From Obelidium mucronatum (lineage: Eukaryota; Chytridiomycota; Chytridiomycetes; Chytridiales; Chytriomycetaceae), in NCBI GenBank assembly GCA_025765595.1, contig JAIVFH010000119.1, positions 1-64,000 of the forward strand: a DNA stretch of 64,000 nt. Reading direction: 5' to 3'. Below, one piece after another: positions 11,901 to 23,102 of this stretch (within the stretch, counting starts at the first letter, position 1; the number at the start of each line of letters is the position of its first letter). Both the position numbers and the translations under genes were made by a program. The notes under the pieces were generated by a model, which saw only the letters and a program-made list of their open reading frames with translations, was not told the origin of the DNA and ran no database searches.

Positions 11901-13066
11901 TGCCGTTGAAAAGGATGTGGTTTTTGGATTGCTCGGGTAAGCTCGCTAATCTTTGGTAAACATGTGTGCTAAAAGTATCCCATACTTCAGGCCAAACGGG
12001 GCAGGGAAGTCAACACTCATGTCAATATTGACAGGCGTTACCCAGAAAACGAGTGGAAATGCATGGATTGACAGTTTGGATTTGGATTCTATGGATGACA
12101 TTCAAACAAGGATTGGTATTTGCCTACAGGTGTGTTTTGTTGGTTGTGGCATAATAGTTGATTTGAACTGCTTATTGATTTAGGATGACATTTTATGGAA
12201 TGATTTAACAGTCTATGAGCATCTACTCTTTTACAGTCGACTGAAAGGAATGAAAGCAAACCAGAAAGAAGCAATAATTACACTCATGCACAATATGAGA
12301 TTGAACCACTTGGCTACTAGGACTGCCAGGTATCTTTCAGGGGGTGAGAAACGGAGGCTGTCAATAGCAATGGCAATGGCTGGAAATCCCAAGCTTATAT
12401 TCCTGGATGAACCAACAGTTAATTTTTATACATCTATTATTCTGAGTTTTAAGTTAAAGCTTGGCATAGACTGGCTTGGATCCAGAAGTGCGGCGTCAGA
12501 TTTGGGGAATTATTAAAGAAGCAAGGAAAGGGAGAACAATAATTTTGGTGAGTTGTACTGTACACGCAACAGTGAAATGTTTTCTTTGACTATTTTGCTC
12601 TTTTGCGTATCCCAGACCACTCACGCAATGGAAGAAGCAGATGTCTGTTGCAACAGAATAGGAATCATGCTGCAAGGAAATTTGAAATGCATAGGACCAC
12701 ATACAAAACTGAAGCAAATTTATGGAAATGGATTCAGATTAAGCTTTTCAGTATTGAATGGATTCTCTACGGAACAGGCAACAAATTTTGTGGAGGCTGC
12801 TCTTCCTGATGATTGGGTTCTTGTTGAATCCATCAATTCGCATCACATTTATGAGTTCTCTCCCAAAAAGGGAGATGTGTTTCGCATCATGACTGTTTTG
12901 GAAGAGTCCGCTGCCCACTTTGGGATCATTGACTGGTATGTTTTTGTGTTTCCATGTTTTCATTACAGTCTCTCAGTTTGCATAAATTCAAAACAGGGAT
13001 ATAAGTCAAACAACCCTTGAGAACATATTTTTAAAGCTTGTTTCAAATGATGCAGTTCAAAGTTAA
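8971..13066 (+). CDS. ABCA-like half-size ABC transporter (TMD then NBD)
   Basis: A multi-exon gene with the domain order membrane part first, then nucleotide-binding domain. The N-terminal exons (9000-9430) carry a first helix ending at a TCAMIGQVVQ-like segment, followed by a large luminal loop (9490-10500). Later helices span 10590-11400 across short introns (for example F-V-I-A-S-V-C near 11125). The NBD has Walker A GPNGAGKST (split by an intron at 11938), Q-loop CLQDD, signature LSGGEKRR (about 12339), Walker B LIFLDEPT and the switch His in TTHAMEE (about 12610). Stop TAA is at 13064. Such A-subfamily half transporters move lipids in other eukaryotes; the substrate here is unknown. Two single-base disruptions lie in the loop: an extra base near 9698 and a missing T in the run at 9949-9952. 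The start is inferred from ATG 8971 joined through a GTTAAT donor, the weakest part. Confidence 0.8.
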
Positions 13067-13242
13067 AATAAAGTGAATACATGGTGTTGCCTGAGGAATT
13101 TCATTCACTGAATGTATGGATGAGGATCCTGGAACGTATATGCCAATCAAAGCGACATGACCCAACGTCCCACCCAAAACCTCAACACCACCAATGTTCC
13201 CCTTCCCTTTTCACCCGAGAAAAGCTTTCCAGGTAAGGGTAA

Positions 13243-13315
13243 GCCTGATACGGGGATCGAACCCGTGACCACCCGCTTAAAAGGCGGGTGCTCTAAACCA
13301 CTGAGCTAATCGGGC
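13243..13315 (-). tRNA. tRNA-Lys (anticodon UUU)
   Basis: On the minus strand a 73-nt sequence begins GCCCGAT and ends ATCAGGC, giving a 7-bp acceptor stem with one C-A mismatch at pair 4. The D arm (AGCTCAGTGG), anticodon stem CCCGC/GCGGG with loop CTTTTAA (anticodon TTT), a five-base variable region, and T arm ACGGG-TTCGATC-CCCGT all form. No intron and no encoded CCA. UUU reads AAA/AAG lysine codons. Confidence 0.95.
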
Positions 13316-13414
13316 TTGCTATCAAAGAAGGTTTAGCTGATTAGATTCTTCAAATTCGCAGCCACTGACAGCCCACGAAAACGCCAAACAAACAAACAAA
13401 AAACGCGCTCACAA

Positions 13415-16400
13415 ATGGACGCCCGCCCCCGCCGCAGCGCGCCCAGCTCGCCGCCGCACGCGTTTCCCGGCGCGCCGCCGCCGCCGCCGTCGCCGCTGTT
13501 TCTCGGCGCCGCGCACTCGGCGGCGCACTCGCCGTCGCCGTCGCCGCGCGCGCGCTCGCGCAGTCCGCACAACAACAACACGCTGCTCGCGATTCCGCCG
13601 ACGCAGAACGCGTACAGCTTGAGCACTCAAAATATGCCCAGTCTGCCAAAGATGAGTCATCCGGCGGGACAAGCCCTGTACATGCCGCAGTACATGCCGA
13701 GTGTGCAGCAGCAGTATGGCGGGTACCAGCAGCCACAACAACAGTATCAACAACAGCAACTATATCAACAACAATATCAACAACAATATCAACAACAATA
13801 TCAACAACAACAACTTCAGCAGCAGCAGATGTACTATGCATCACCGCCACCTCCACTTCATTCTCCCCCAATACAGCCATACAAACCTCAACCAACATTC
13901 ATGTCAAACTTTTTCGAATCGCTGACCCCCTTCATCCAATCCACTGCAGCCGCTGCCGCCGCCGCCGAATTCAGACACAAGACCATCAAAACTGTGGAAT
14001 TAACAGCTTTGGGGAATTTCGTGATTGATATTCCGGTTCCTGAAAAAGTTCTTGCGTATGGTAGAGGGACGCGTTCTTCTGGGCATTGCACAAATTCAGG
14101 TGTGCCGGCGCGAGCGTGGGGAAGCAATGACACGGTTATTGCGGGCTCAAGTGACCTAGACGATAAATATGACGCTGATCCTGTGGACGCCAGTGGCAGT
14201 GGCGGTGGGGATGTGATTGGGTTCCTTCAAGGAGCGGCTGCCGCGTTTTTCGGGATTCCTGGAAATGTTTCGGCTGCAAATAATGGATTTGGTAATGATC
14301 CTGAAGATCCAATTTCAGTAGTGAAGGAGAGCAATCGGTCTGTGAGAAATCTTGCCACTCCTTCGATTGTAGATGATGAAAGAGAGTTTACGCATTTAAG
14401 ATGTAAGTATATTCCCTTTTTTTTATTTTACTGCTTCTCCTCTTTATTAATCTGCGCCACCTCGCCGTTCCTAGATACGGCAGCCACCTGTGATGCAAAC
14501 GAATTTGTCGGAAAGGGATACCGTCTCCGTACACAAGAACTTGACAGAAAAACTGAACTCTTTATCGTCATAACAATGTACAAGTTAAGTAACCCTCCCC
14601 CAAAGCATCAACAAGTTGCAGAGCATTAATTCAACCTCCCAACCAAACAGCGAAGACGAACACTTGTTTACGAAAACCTGGAAATCAGTCGTCCGAAACA
14701 TTGCCTACCTCTGCTCAAAACGCCGATCGTCCGTGTGGGGGCCGGACGGCTGGAAAAAGGTGGTTGTCTGCGTCGTGGCTGACGGACGCGAGAAAATCCA
14801 TAAACGAACACTCACAGTCTTGGGGATTATGGGCGCCTACCAGGACGGAATCGTTAAAACAAGTGTGAATGGTGTACCGACGACAGCGCATATATTCGAG
14901 TATACCACGCAAGTCCTTGTCGAGCCGAATCACGAGCAATCCATCAAAGGTGCAAAAGACTTTCGTGTCAATGAAATGTTTGGTGGTGCGGGGTTACCCC
15001 CCGTTCAAGTCATATTCTGCCTCAAAGAGCGGAATGCGAAAAAAATCAACTCGCATCGTTGGTTCTTTAACGCGTTTGGAAAGCTGTTGAAACCGGAAGT
15101 CTGTGTTTTACTGGATGTTGGGACGAAGCCAACGGATAAAAGCATTTATCACTTGTGGAAAGCGTTTCATCGGAATCCAAACGTTGGTGGCGCATGTGGC
15201 GAGATTTACGCGGAGCTCGGACTTGGGTGGGGCAAGTTGTGGAACCCACTTGTGGCGGCCCAGAATTTCGAATACAAGTTGAGTCTGTCTCTTGACTGAG
15301 AGCGAGCTGTTTTACTTACCCTGTATACATATTTTTTAGAATATCAAATATTCTAGACAAACCATTTGAATCATGTTTCGGCTTCATCTCTGTCCTCCCA
15401 GGCGCCTTCTCCGCATACAGATTCAAAGCCCTCCAAAACGACGACAAGGGAATCGGCCCCCTCGAAAAATACTTTATGGGCGAAACCTTACACGACGGAG
15501 GCGACATATCCAAAGCAAACATGTACCTTGCCGAAGACCGAATCCTCTGCTTTGAACTCGTGAGTAAACGTGGGCAAGCATGGGTTTTGAAATACGTGCG
15601 ACGCGCGAAGGCGGAAACGGATGTTCCTGATACAGTGCCTGAATTCATTAGTCAGCGACGGAGGTGGTTGAATGGGTCGTTTTTCGCAGGTGTTCATGCG
15701 TTGGTGAATTGTCATCAGATTGTGATTCGATCGGATCATGCGTTGGGGAAGAAATTCATGTTTATGGTTCAGTCCTTGTATAATCTTGTGAATTTGATCT
15801 TTAATTGGTTTTCGTTGGGGAACATGTATCTTATATTTGGTGAGTTAATTTCTTGGATTGTATGTAAATAGTGTTTTTTTTTCTTAATCAATTCTGTCGA
15901 ACAGTGTTTATGGGAAACAGCGTTGTAAATAATGAAAGAATCAAGGTGGATTCCACCTTGGATCCTTTCCAAGGGTAAGATTTTTTTAGGCTGTTTTTTT
16001 TTGTAGTCACCTAACTTGAAACCATAATCAAACTCCACCAGATACGGAATCCCGATATTCATGGCATTCAAGCAACTCTACCTATTTGCAATCATTCTCG
16101 TATTCCTCTCAAGCCTTGGAAACCGCCCACAAGGCTCAAAAGCCCTCTACACAGCCTGCTTCCTCCTCTTTGCCGTCATAATGGCCGCGCTCCTCTACAT
16201 TACGGGATACAGCATCTACTACACGATCCCACGAACAACCGACGACTGGAACAGAATGTTTGATTCGGCTGTAGAAGCGCCCATCATCATCAACATGTTG
16301 GTTTCCTTGGTATGCACGTATGGAGTCTATTTTCTGTCGAGTTTCTTGTTTGCGGATCCGTGGCATATGGTTACGTCCATGGTTCAGTATTTGTTGATGA

Positions 16401-17001
16401 TGCCGTCGTTTATTAATATTCTGATGGTTTATGCATGTAAGAGTTTCCTTCAAATGATTTATCTTGGGCGTTCTATATTGCAAAAAGTATTCTAATGAAT
16501 CATGTCACAAAAAAAATATTTCACTTTACAGTTTGCAACATCCACGACGTTTCATGGGGAACCAAAGGAGACAACAACAAACCCGTCGACACGGCGCCGG
16601 TCCTGATTAATAAATCCAGCACCACTGGGAAAGCAATCTGCACGACGGATTTACCCACAAACCAATGCGATATCGACGCGCTCTATGAGAAACTGATTTC
16701 CGATCTCTCAACGAAACCTGCCGCCCCGGAAAAAAGGGGATTGTTTGGATGGTTTAATTCCAAGAAACCGCCACCGAATCGAGAAGACTTTTTTAAACTC
16801 TTTCGGACGCGGGTTGTGCTGCTTTGGTTGAGCAGTAATGCTGTTTTGATTATGGTCATGACGACGGAAGATATCGCCAAATATTTGAATGTGTATCCGA
16901 ATAGTCCAGATAATCCATATGTAGTGGTTATTTTGTATTCTGTTGCGGCCTTGTCGGTGTTGCGGTTTATTGGGTCGTGCATGTATCTGATTCTACCTTG
17001 A
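13415..17001 (+). CDS. Chitin synthase, division 1 (class I-III type)
   Basis: Seven exons join cleanly: 13415..14402, 14475..14583, 14651..15277, 15340..15839, 15905..15974, 16042..16436, 16532..17001. The enzyme polymerises GlcNAc from UDP-GlcNAc at the plasma membrane. The long N-terminus is Pro/Ser-rich with a Gln/Tyr repeat (about 13715-13830), the usual disordered tail. The catalytic GT2 region shows [32 protein letters not shown], the acid base motif AEDRIL and the product-binding QRRRWLNG (about 15652-15675). The C-terminal half has about seven membrane helices with intracellular loop between 16540 and 16790. [12 protein letters not shown] is the typical start of the division 1 core. 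Intron 3 uses the donor GTTGAG. No frame breaks. The first ~150 bases of coding are strongly GC-rich compared with the rest. Confidence 0.95.
13715..13830 (+). repeat. Gln/Tyr codon repeat (caa/tat) in chitin synthase exon 1
   Basis: The unit caacaatat recurs several times (about 13745-13803), encoding alternating Gln runs and Tyr. Such tracts vary in length between strains; here the frame is kept. Confidence 0.85.
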
Positions 17002-17099
17002 GAAACTGCAATAGATTTCAATTATCCAATAAATAATAGCAATTTATTATTAATATGCAAAAAAATTGATGCAAAAACTAAATACATAAAAGAAAGGTC

Positions 17100-18796
17100 T
17101 CAAATCTCCACTGAATACACACTATTCTTGCTCGCCAAAAAGACAATCTTCTTGTTATTAATGACGCTATTAAACTTTCCAAACAAAACGGACCCATCCG
17201 TGTTTGTATAAGTCAACGTAACGTTTTTGGGCAGCGATTTTGGAATCCCACTTAGATTCAAAGTCACTGTTCGCGACGTGCTATACGAAACCACAACAAA
17301 CTTGTCTAAATAAATTGAGGCGTTAGAATCGATCATTCGAGAAAGAAGATGAAACTAATAAAAAAACAAACATTTTTTGGTTCTTGGAGTATGCGCCAAA
17401 ACAACATTTGAATGCCCACTATTCAAAATCTCATCCCCTGGTCGAATAAACCGCGTAAACTGAGCAAAAACAAAGTATTTTGATGTAATGTCGGTAATAA
17501 CAGCACGAGCAGGGTCGGTCGGCGTAGATCCAAAGTTGCTAGCGTACAACATTCCCCAGACTTGACGTTCGAGTACTTGCCAATAAACCCATGCCGACGC
17601 TTGCATCACGTTCATGTCGTTTAAAATCGCAGTCGCCATATTGATTCCTCTGTTGTCAGCGTCTATTAAAAAGAGGAAAATAATTTTTAATCAGTAGTAG
17701 TTTTGGTGCTTGAAACTAACACTGCTCACCTCCATACTCAGACATCCACAATGGAATATTACCAACAGCCATATTAAGCTTCCCACGTGCATTGTTATTG
17801 TTTTGGTACCCATGCACATTAAACTGCTCAACAATCGGCAACACGCCATCCAAATTCGCATACGCCACATCAGCATTATTCTCCTCCGAGCCCGAAACTT
17901 TCACGTTCGTCAAATTGAATGCATTCAACTGAGTCCTCAAGTTTTTCATGAGTGTAACCTTGTCAGTCTTGTTGGGCACGTTGTCTCCTTCTTGCGTGAT
18001 TTCAGGGTAGTTCCACCACCCGCTTGATGGTTCATTCAAGATGGATACAGAGGTTACGTTGATTTTCCAGTCCTTGATGGCGTGGTTCACGACTGTTGCA
18101 ATGTATTGCGGGTACTGCGTAAACGCGTCTTCTGTGAGGTTACCACCAAGACTGCTTTTCTGCGTGGTCATCCACCACCTTGAAATGTTTCGATTTTAAG
18201 AAAAAGAAAGGGAAGAAGAGGACGAAGAAGAAGAAAGAAAGAAACTCATATTCCTCTTACATTGGCGCATTCGAAAAGAACTCCACAACATTCACCCCAC
18301 CTCTCGAAACTGCCGCTTTCAACATACTCCTCTGATTCGAATCCCGTGACCAATCCCAATTCACAGAATCATTTGAAATCCCATTCACCCAATACCCTTC
18401 GACCAACTTGGACCACTCCAAACCCGCCGCCGTTGGCGAAACCCCACCGTTGTAGTACTCCGTGACGCCCGGGAAATCCCCTTGCCGCCCTGTCCCGCCG
18501 ATATTATACCTGACGATATTCAAGTGGAGCCCGGGCAGGGAAACGCGTTTTCCATTGATTGTGACGGTGGTTGTTTTGTTTGTGAAAAAGAGGTCGGCGT
18601 ATTTTGATTCGAGGGAGGAGCCGCCGGCTTCGCAGCCCCACCAGGCGAGGGATGTGCCGAAGCCGTGCCAGTTGGGGGTGAGGACGCCGAGGACGGGGAT
18701 TACGTGGGTTGATGCGGATTGTGAGTTTGGGCGGGCGCAAGTTTTCGTTGGGAGGAGAGTTGCAATTAGAGAGGCTGCGAATAGTGAGAGGGTCAT
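17100..18796 (-). CDS. Secreted GH30-type glycosidase (endo-beta-1,6-galactanase-like)
   Basis: Four exons: 18796..18261, 18178..17730, 17662..17372, 17305..17100, all in phase with canonical splice sites. The ATG at 18796 is chosen over the upstream in-frame ATG (18883) because it starts a good signal peptide (MTLSLFAASL.. ending TKTCA). The catalytic barrel opens with HGFGTSLAWWG; NEPSSGWW (about 18030) holds the acid/base Glu, and SEYGG (split by intron 2 near 17730) the nucleophile Glu. After the barrel comes WVYWQ, then a C-terminal beta domain with KFVVVSY. This matches fungal GH30 members that cleave beta-1,6-linked glycans such as galactan side chains of plant arabinogalactan. The gene fits with the nearby lyase and chitin synthase as wall or polysaccharide enzymes. 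Exact linkage specificity is inferred. Confidence 0.85.
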
Positions 18797-19003
18797 GTTT
18801 TGTGGGGGAAAAGGCTTTTTTTTTTCCCTCTCTTGGGATTCCCAAGTCGAAGATGTTTTGGCTGTTGTCCCGCTTGATTCCATTTATGACAAGGGTCCAA
18901 ACTTGGCAAGAGAACTGTCGGAATCACAAAATTCATCTCGCGAAATCTTCACTACCCTGGTGTCGCTCTCTTGCAAATTCACTGTCCAATAAAAATTGGT
19001 GCA

Positions 19004-20463
19004 ATGTTTCGCGCCAGTAGTACTGCTTGCACCACTCTTGGAAAGGGTTCTTCAAATTTCACCACCAAACGTTTCTTGATGGATTACTCACGCTTTATAT
19101 CGCCAAAGTCGGCGCGCCGTCAGCCATCTGCGATTAGACAGCTGGCGCCACTGATGGCGCTACCTGGGATGATCAGCCTCGGGTAAGTCCAGGCCCAACT
19201 TCTGGTGCCTCCTTATCTGACGGCTTATCTCTTTGAAATCAGCGGTGGAAACCCGCACCCAAACACGTTTCCGTACGTTGGTCTTTCGTTCCGGTTGCGC
19301 AGCGGTGAAGAGATTGATGTTCCCGAATCAGAGCTTGCGGCAGCGCTGCAGTACTCGCCCACGAATGGAATCCCGGCGCTGGTCAAGTGGCTCAAGGACC
19401 TGCAGCTTCAAGAACACAAACCACCGTGTGGCGATGACTTTGACGTGTGTGTTGGGAACGGGAGCCAGGATGTGCTGACGAAGGTGCGCAATCTCTTTGA
19501 CACTACTAACTCTCGATACTCACACACTGAACAACACTCAACAACACTATACAACACTCAACACGCAGGCGTTCGACATGCTTCTCTCTGAAGGCGACAC
19601 GCTGCTCTGCGAGTCGCCCGCCTATGTCGGCTCGCTGGCGTACCTGCGCCCCCTAGGCTGCCGCTTCGCCGAAGTCCCCTCGGACAGCGCCGGGCTGCAG
19701 CCAGACGCGCTCGAGGCGCTCCTTAGCAAACTGGGGCGACGCCGCGACGCGCCCAAAGGTGCTCTACTCGGTGCCGATCGGCGGGAACCCGACGGGCTGC
19801 AGCACGACGCTCGCGCGCAAGAAGCAAATCTACGCGCTCGCGCAGCGCTTCGACCTGCTGATCCTGGAGGACGATCCGTACTACTACCTGCAGTTTGGGG
19901 ACACGCGCACGCCGAGCTACTTTTCGATGGACGTGGACGGCCGCGTGCTGCGGTTCGACTCGTTCTCAAAGATTCTGAGTGCGGGCGTGCGCGTCGGGTG
20001 GGTGACGGGGCCGAAAGCGTTGGTGGAAAGAATTGCGCTTCACTCGCAAGCGTCCATCTTGCATGCGTCGGGAATGTCGCAGATGCTTGTCTACAAGGTG
20101 TTGGAACACTGGGGGATTGATGGATTCTTGAAGCATACTGCGGGTGTCAGTGCCTTTTACGAGGAAAAAGGAAACGCGTTCATGAAGAGTGCTGAAAAGC
20201 ATTTGAAGGGGCTTGCCGAATGGGTTCAACCGAATGCGGGAATGTTTGTTTGGATCAAGCTATTAGGAGTGACTGATTCAGCGTCCTTGATCAAGACAAA
20301 AGCGATGGAAAAGAAGGTGTTGATGGTTCCTGGGTTTGAGTTTTTCCCCAACCCAAGGACCACACCATATGTTCGCGCGTCCTTCTCGACTGCCACTGCC
20401 GAAGACATTGATGTAGCTCTATCGCGTTTAGCCGAGATTATCAGGGAGGAGCAGAATCAATAA
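19004..20463 (+). CDS. PLP-dependent class I aminotransferase (Aro8/AADAT-like), one frameshift
   Basis: Exons 19004..19182, 19243..19483 and 19569..20463. The N-terminus is Ser/Thr/Lys-rich with no acids for about 24 residues, which suits a mitochondrial presequence, followed by ISPKSARRQPSAIR and SLGGGNPHP, typical of the 2-aminoadipate/kynurenine/aromatic aminotransferase branch. Later landmarks are GNGSQDVLTK, SPAYVGSL, GGNPTGCS, EDDPYYYLQ and the Schiff-base Lys in FDSFSKILSAG (about 19950-19982). The reaction transfers an amino group to a 2-oxo acid via PLP; the substrate could be 2-aminoadipate (lysine metabolism), kynurenine or aromatic amino acids. The frame changes at the AAA run 19755-19757: dropping one A turns D-A-P-K-G-A into D-A-P-K-V-L-Y-S-V-P, the family sequence. 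The middle (19570-20000) is markedly GC-rich. Confidence 0.85.
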
Positions 20464-20492
20464 GAGTGTATAAGAGTAAAGAATCAAGGCTT

Positions 20493-21698
20493 TTATGGCA
20501 ATTGACTTGCATACTGACTCCACTGCCCCAGTTGTTGATAAAGACCATACTGATCCGCGACCTTGTCTCCAGCAAACAGTACACAAGCCATAAAGGGATC
20601 AGCCGTGTTGTCCCCCACGCCCCTGCAGAAGGTAACGCCCACGCCCGGCACGTCCGCCACGACCAGCGTCCCTGGCACGCCCTGGTCCAGCCCATAGGTG
20701 CTGTACTGGTACTCGTTGCCGACGATGCCGCCGGCCACGTACTGGTTTGGGTGGGCACCGCACACGCGCCAGTAGGTGTTCACGTACCAGCCGCGGCGGA
20801 AGCCCCTTGTGACTTCGAAGGCCGCGGAGTCGGCGGCGCCCGCATCGGCCAGGCCGGCGATGCTGCGCAGCTCGGGGCGCAGCACGGCGGCGCGCCGCAC
20901 GGCGAAGGCGGCGAACGGGCCCAGCGCGCCCTGCAGGTACGCGGCGCTCGCCACGGCGCCCGTCGCAGCGTCGAAGCGCACGCACGCCACGGGCGCCGCC
21001 GCCGCACTCACACTGCCGCCGGCCGCCAGCGCGCGGCAGAAGAGCGTCTCGCCGTCGGCGGCGAGCATCGCGCGCGTGCCGGGAAAGCCCTGGTCGAGGC
21101 CGCGTGTCGAGAACTCGAGCCCGGACTCGGCGGTCGCCGCGCCTCTCTTCCTGCCACCGCGCCGACTCGGCGTGTCGACGCGCGTGCCGACGGCGTACGG
21201 CGGGCTGCCCGCGACGACGCGCCAGTACGTGCTGCCGTACCAGCCGCTGATGAACCCGCCGCTCTCGGCGCTGCCCGTGCTGTAGCCAAGGTCGGCGATG
21301 CCCGTCGGCGGCTTGTCCGTGTTGGGCGTCGCGAACGTGGCGCCCATCGGATACGCCGTCGGCAAGGCATCGAGTGTCGCTGTGCGTGTTGATGCTGATG
21401 TTGTTGCGGTTGCTGTTGATGGCGGCTGCGTTCGCGAAGCGCTTGATGGGCTTGAACTGGGTAACGACACCGTTGAGGAATACCTGGCTATGGACGTTGC
21501 TGATGATGACGGCGGCGCAACAGATGAAACAAAAACTGTTGATGTTGCGAGAGCAGTGGAAACTGTGGAATACGCAGTATAGCTTGGCAATGACGTTTCT
21601 GCTGAAACTTGACTTATGCTAGAGACATCGCTTATTGCAGAACTTGCGGACTCAGACCAGGCAATACGCGTTATAGAAAGCAACAACAAGAATATCAT
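20493..21698 (-). CDS. Secreted protein with two WY/GLDQG repeats, unknown function
   Basis: A single open frame begins with a signal peptide (MIFLLLLSITRIAWS), a Ser/Thr-rich stretch likely to be O-glycosylated, then two related repeats. Repeat 1 has GWYGSTYWRV, GLDQGFPGT and LFCRAL; repeat 2 has GWYVNTYWRV, YGLDQGVPGT and VTFCRGV, then ACVLFAGD. Each repeat is about 110-130 residues and both carry the same order: an aromatic YWRV strand, a GLDQG-PGT turn, and a TLFCR strand with a Cys. I do not recognise a named domain. The repeat part of the gene (20,620-21,360) is far more GC-rich than the signal-peptide end. The first 40 codons and the promoter are copied again at about 23.1-23.4 kb. Confidence 0.75.
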   Translation of the reverse strand: MIFLLLLSITRIAWSESASSAISDVSSISQVSAETSLPSYTAYSTVSTALATSTVFVSSVAPPSSSATSIARYSSTVSLPSSSPSSASRTQPPSTATATTSASTRTATLDALPTAYPMGATFATPNTDKPPTGIADLGYSTGSAESGGFISGWYGSTYWRVVAGSPPYAVGTRVDTPSRRGGRKRGAATAESGLEFSTRGLDQGFPGTRAMLAADGETLFCRALAAGGSVSAAAAPVACVRFDAATGAVASAAYLQGALGPFAAFAVRRAAVLRPELRSIAGLADAGAADSAAFEVTRGFRRGWYVNTYWRVCGAHPNQYVAGGIVGNEYQYSTYGLDQGVPGTLVVADVPGVGVTFCRGVGDNTADPFMACVLFAGDKVADQYGLYQQLGQWSQYASQLP

Positions 21699-21896
21699 TC
21701 TAGTTTACGAAGATCCCGAACATCACCAACATGAACCAACTTGTGAAAATCTCTCTCATTGACATTGACTACCCAAATACAAAGAAACAGGTATTATTAC
21801 AAGACAACAAATAAAAGAATAGATTCTATAATACAACTTAAAACAAAGATTAACAAAAAAAAACCACCCAATAATCTCACTCGTCGTCATCGTCAT
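21578..21896. repeat. Segmental direct repeat, copy A
   Basis: About 319 bases holding the signal-peptide start of the secreted two-repeat protein, its promoter, and at the right end a remnant of the coding 3' tail (..cccaataatctcactcgt..) of the gene whose intact end is at 23364. It matches copy B at 23103-23396 with scattered substitutions and some small indels. The lyase gene lies between the two copies. Confidence 0.9.
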
Positions 21897-22069
21897 TAAA
21901 AAGTCGCCATCAGTGAGTTTCATTGTTTCTTATTGTGCATATTGTTGTTATAATTTCTGAAGAAGTTTTCATCGGTTTTCCTTTGTCTTCTTTTCCCTAT
22001 TGTTCCTTGATGGATTTTACACTATAAGAACCTGTTGATCCATCGCTCTTGCATACCCATAATAAAAAA

Positions 22070-23045
22070 ATGCTCTCCTTAAACATGGTTCTTCTTGCCC
22101 TTGCATGTCTCATTTCTGCTCAAGTCTGTGTTGCTTTGCCCCTCGCTTCACCAACAACAAAAACGACAACGACGCGCACCACGACAACTACGACATCCAA
22201 AACCACAACCACCTCAAAAACCACGACTACTACTACAACCACGACCATTTACACGCCGGACCCAAGATACCCAGCCCAGTTCTTGAACCTGAAGAATAAC
22301 TGGTACATCCAATTACCAGTTGCATCTGCTCCCGACTCTGCAACTTTCGGGTCAAGCTTTAATCCGGGGTTGCAAACCTTCAACAGTTCTAACTTTTTCG
22401 TCAATGCTGCAAAGACCGGAGTCGTTTTTAATACCACCAACACGGGGGTTACAACTGCTGGAAGTACCCACCCGAGAACCGAACTTCGTCAAATGACTGG
22501 AAATGGAAATACTTACTATTCCTGGAATTCTTCAGATGTTGGACCTCATCAACTGAATATTACCCTTTCCGTAAGTTTTTAAAACAAAAGTTTTTTGTGG
22601 CGAAACTGATTTATAACCCCCTCCACAACAGAAAGATTATCTTCCCATAGGAATCACGTCCATTTTCGCGCAACTTTTTGCAGTATCTGTCGGTGCCCAA
22701 TTCACCTACCGCGTGACAAGACAAACCAACGGCGTTTCGGGCCTCGCCCTTTGCACCAAAACTGGCTGCTACACCTACGATGACAATTATAAGCTCGGTA
22801 CGCCATTCTCTCTTCGCATCAGTGTTTCCCAAAACATGGTTACATCCACCTACTTGAACTTGGGGAAGCCATTGAAAACGAACGCCGTGATGGGGTCCAC
22901 GAGTAACCCATACTTCCATACGATTCCCACGGTTCCATATGGAGATTACGTTTTCAAGGCTGGTTCTTATTGCACGATGTTGAAGGGGGTGCAGCCGGAC
23001 GGTGAATATTGTCAAGCAACTTTTAACTCTATTACTGTTTGTTGA
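22070..23045 (+). CDS. Secreted polysaccharide lyase, PL7/PL20-like
   Basis: Exons 22070..22570 and 22632..23045 join in phase 0 (304 residues). Of two possible ATGs (22049, 22070), 22070 directly precedes a good signal peptide (LNMVLLALACLIS). A Thr/Lys-rich linker (22150-22250) follows. The catalytic part has the landmark THPRTELRQM (about 22477-22506) and near the end FKAGSY, both typical of the alginate lyase 2 jelly roll shared by PL7 alginate lyases and PL20 glucuronan lyases. These enzymes cut uronic-acid polysaccharides by beta-elimination. The usual Q-(I/V)-H motif between these blocks is not visible; the exon 2 start reads KDYLPIGITSIFAQ instead, so activity may be altered or the intron placed differently. 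Location between direct repeats suggests the gene was inserted here. Confidence 0.7.
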
Positions 23046-23102
23046 AGTATTGTTTCGGGATGACCCAAATAAAAATATTTTTATTACGTAAATTAGTGGC
23101 AC

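Noticed and set aside
13333..13898. Minus-strand open frames opposite the chitin synthase N-terminus
   Set aside because: Low-complexity shadows of the GC-rich and Gln-rich exon 1; the plus frame continues into a definite chitin synthase.
18262..19020. Plus-strand frames opposite the GH30 gene
   Set aside because: Shadows of a strongly supported GH30 frame with signal peptide and catalytic motifs on the minus strand.
20466..21392. Long plus-strand open frames (up to 308 codons) opposite the secreted two-repeat gene
   Set aside because: High-GC sequence leaves few stops on both strands. The minus frame has a signal peptide, a repeat pattern and a conserved start copied elsewhere; the plus frame is Arg/Ala/His-rich without any motif.
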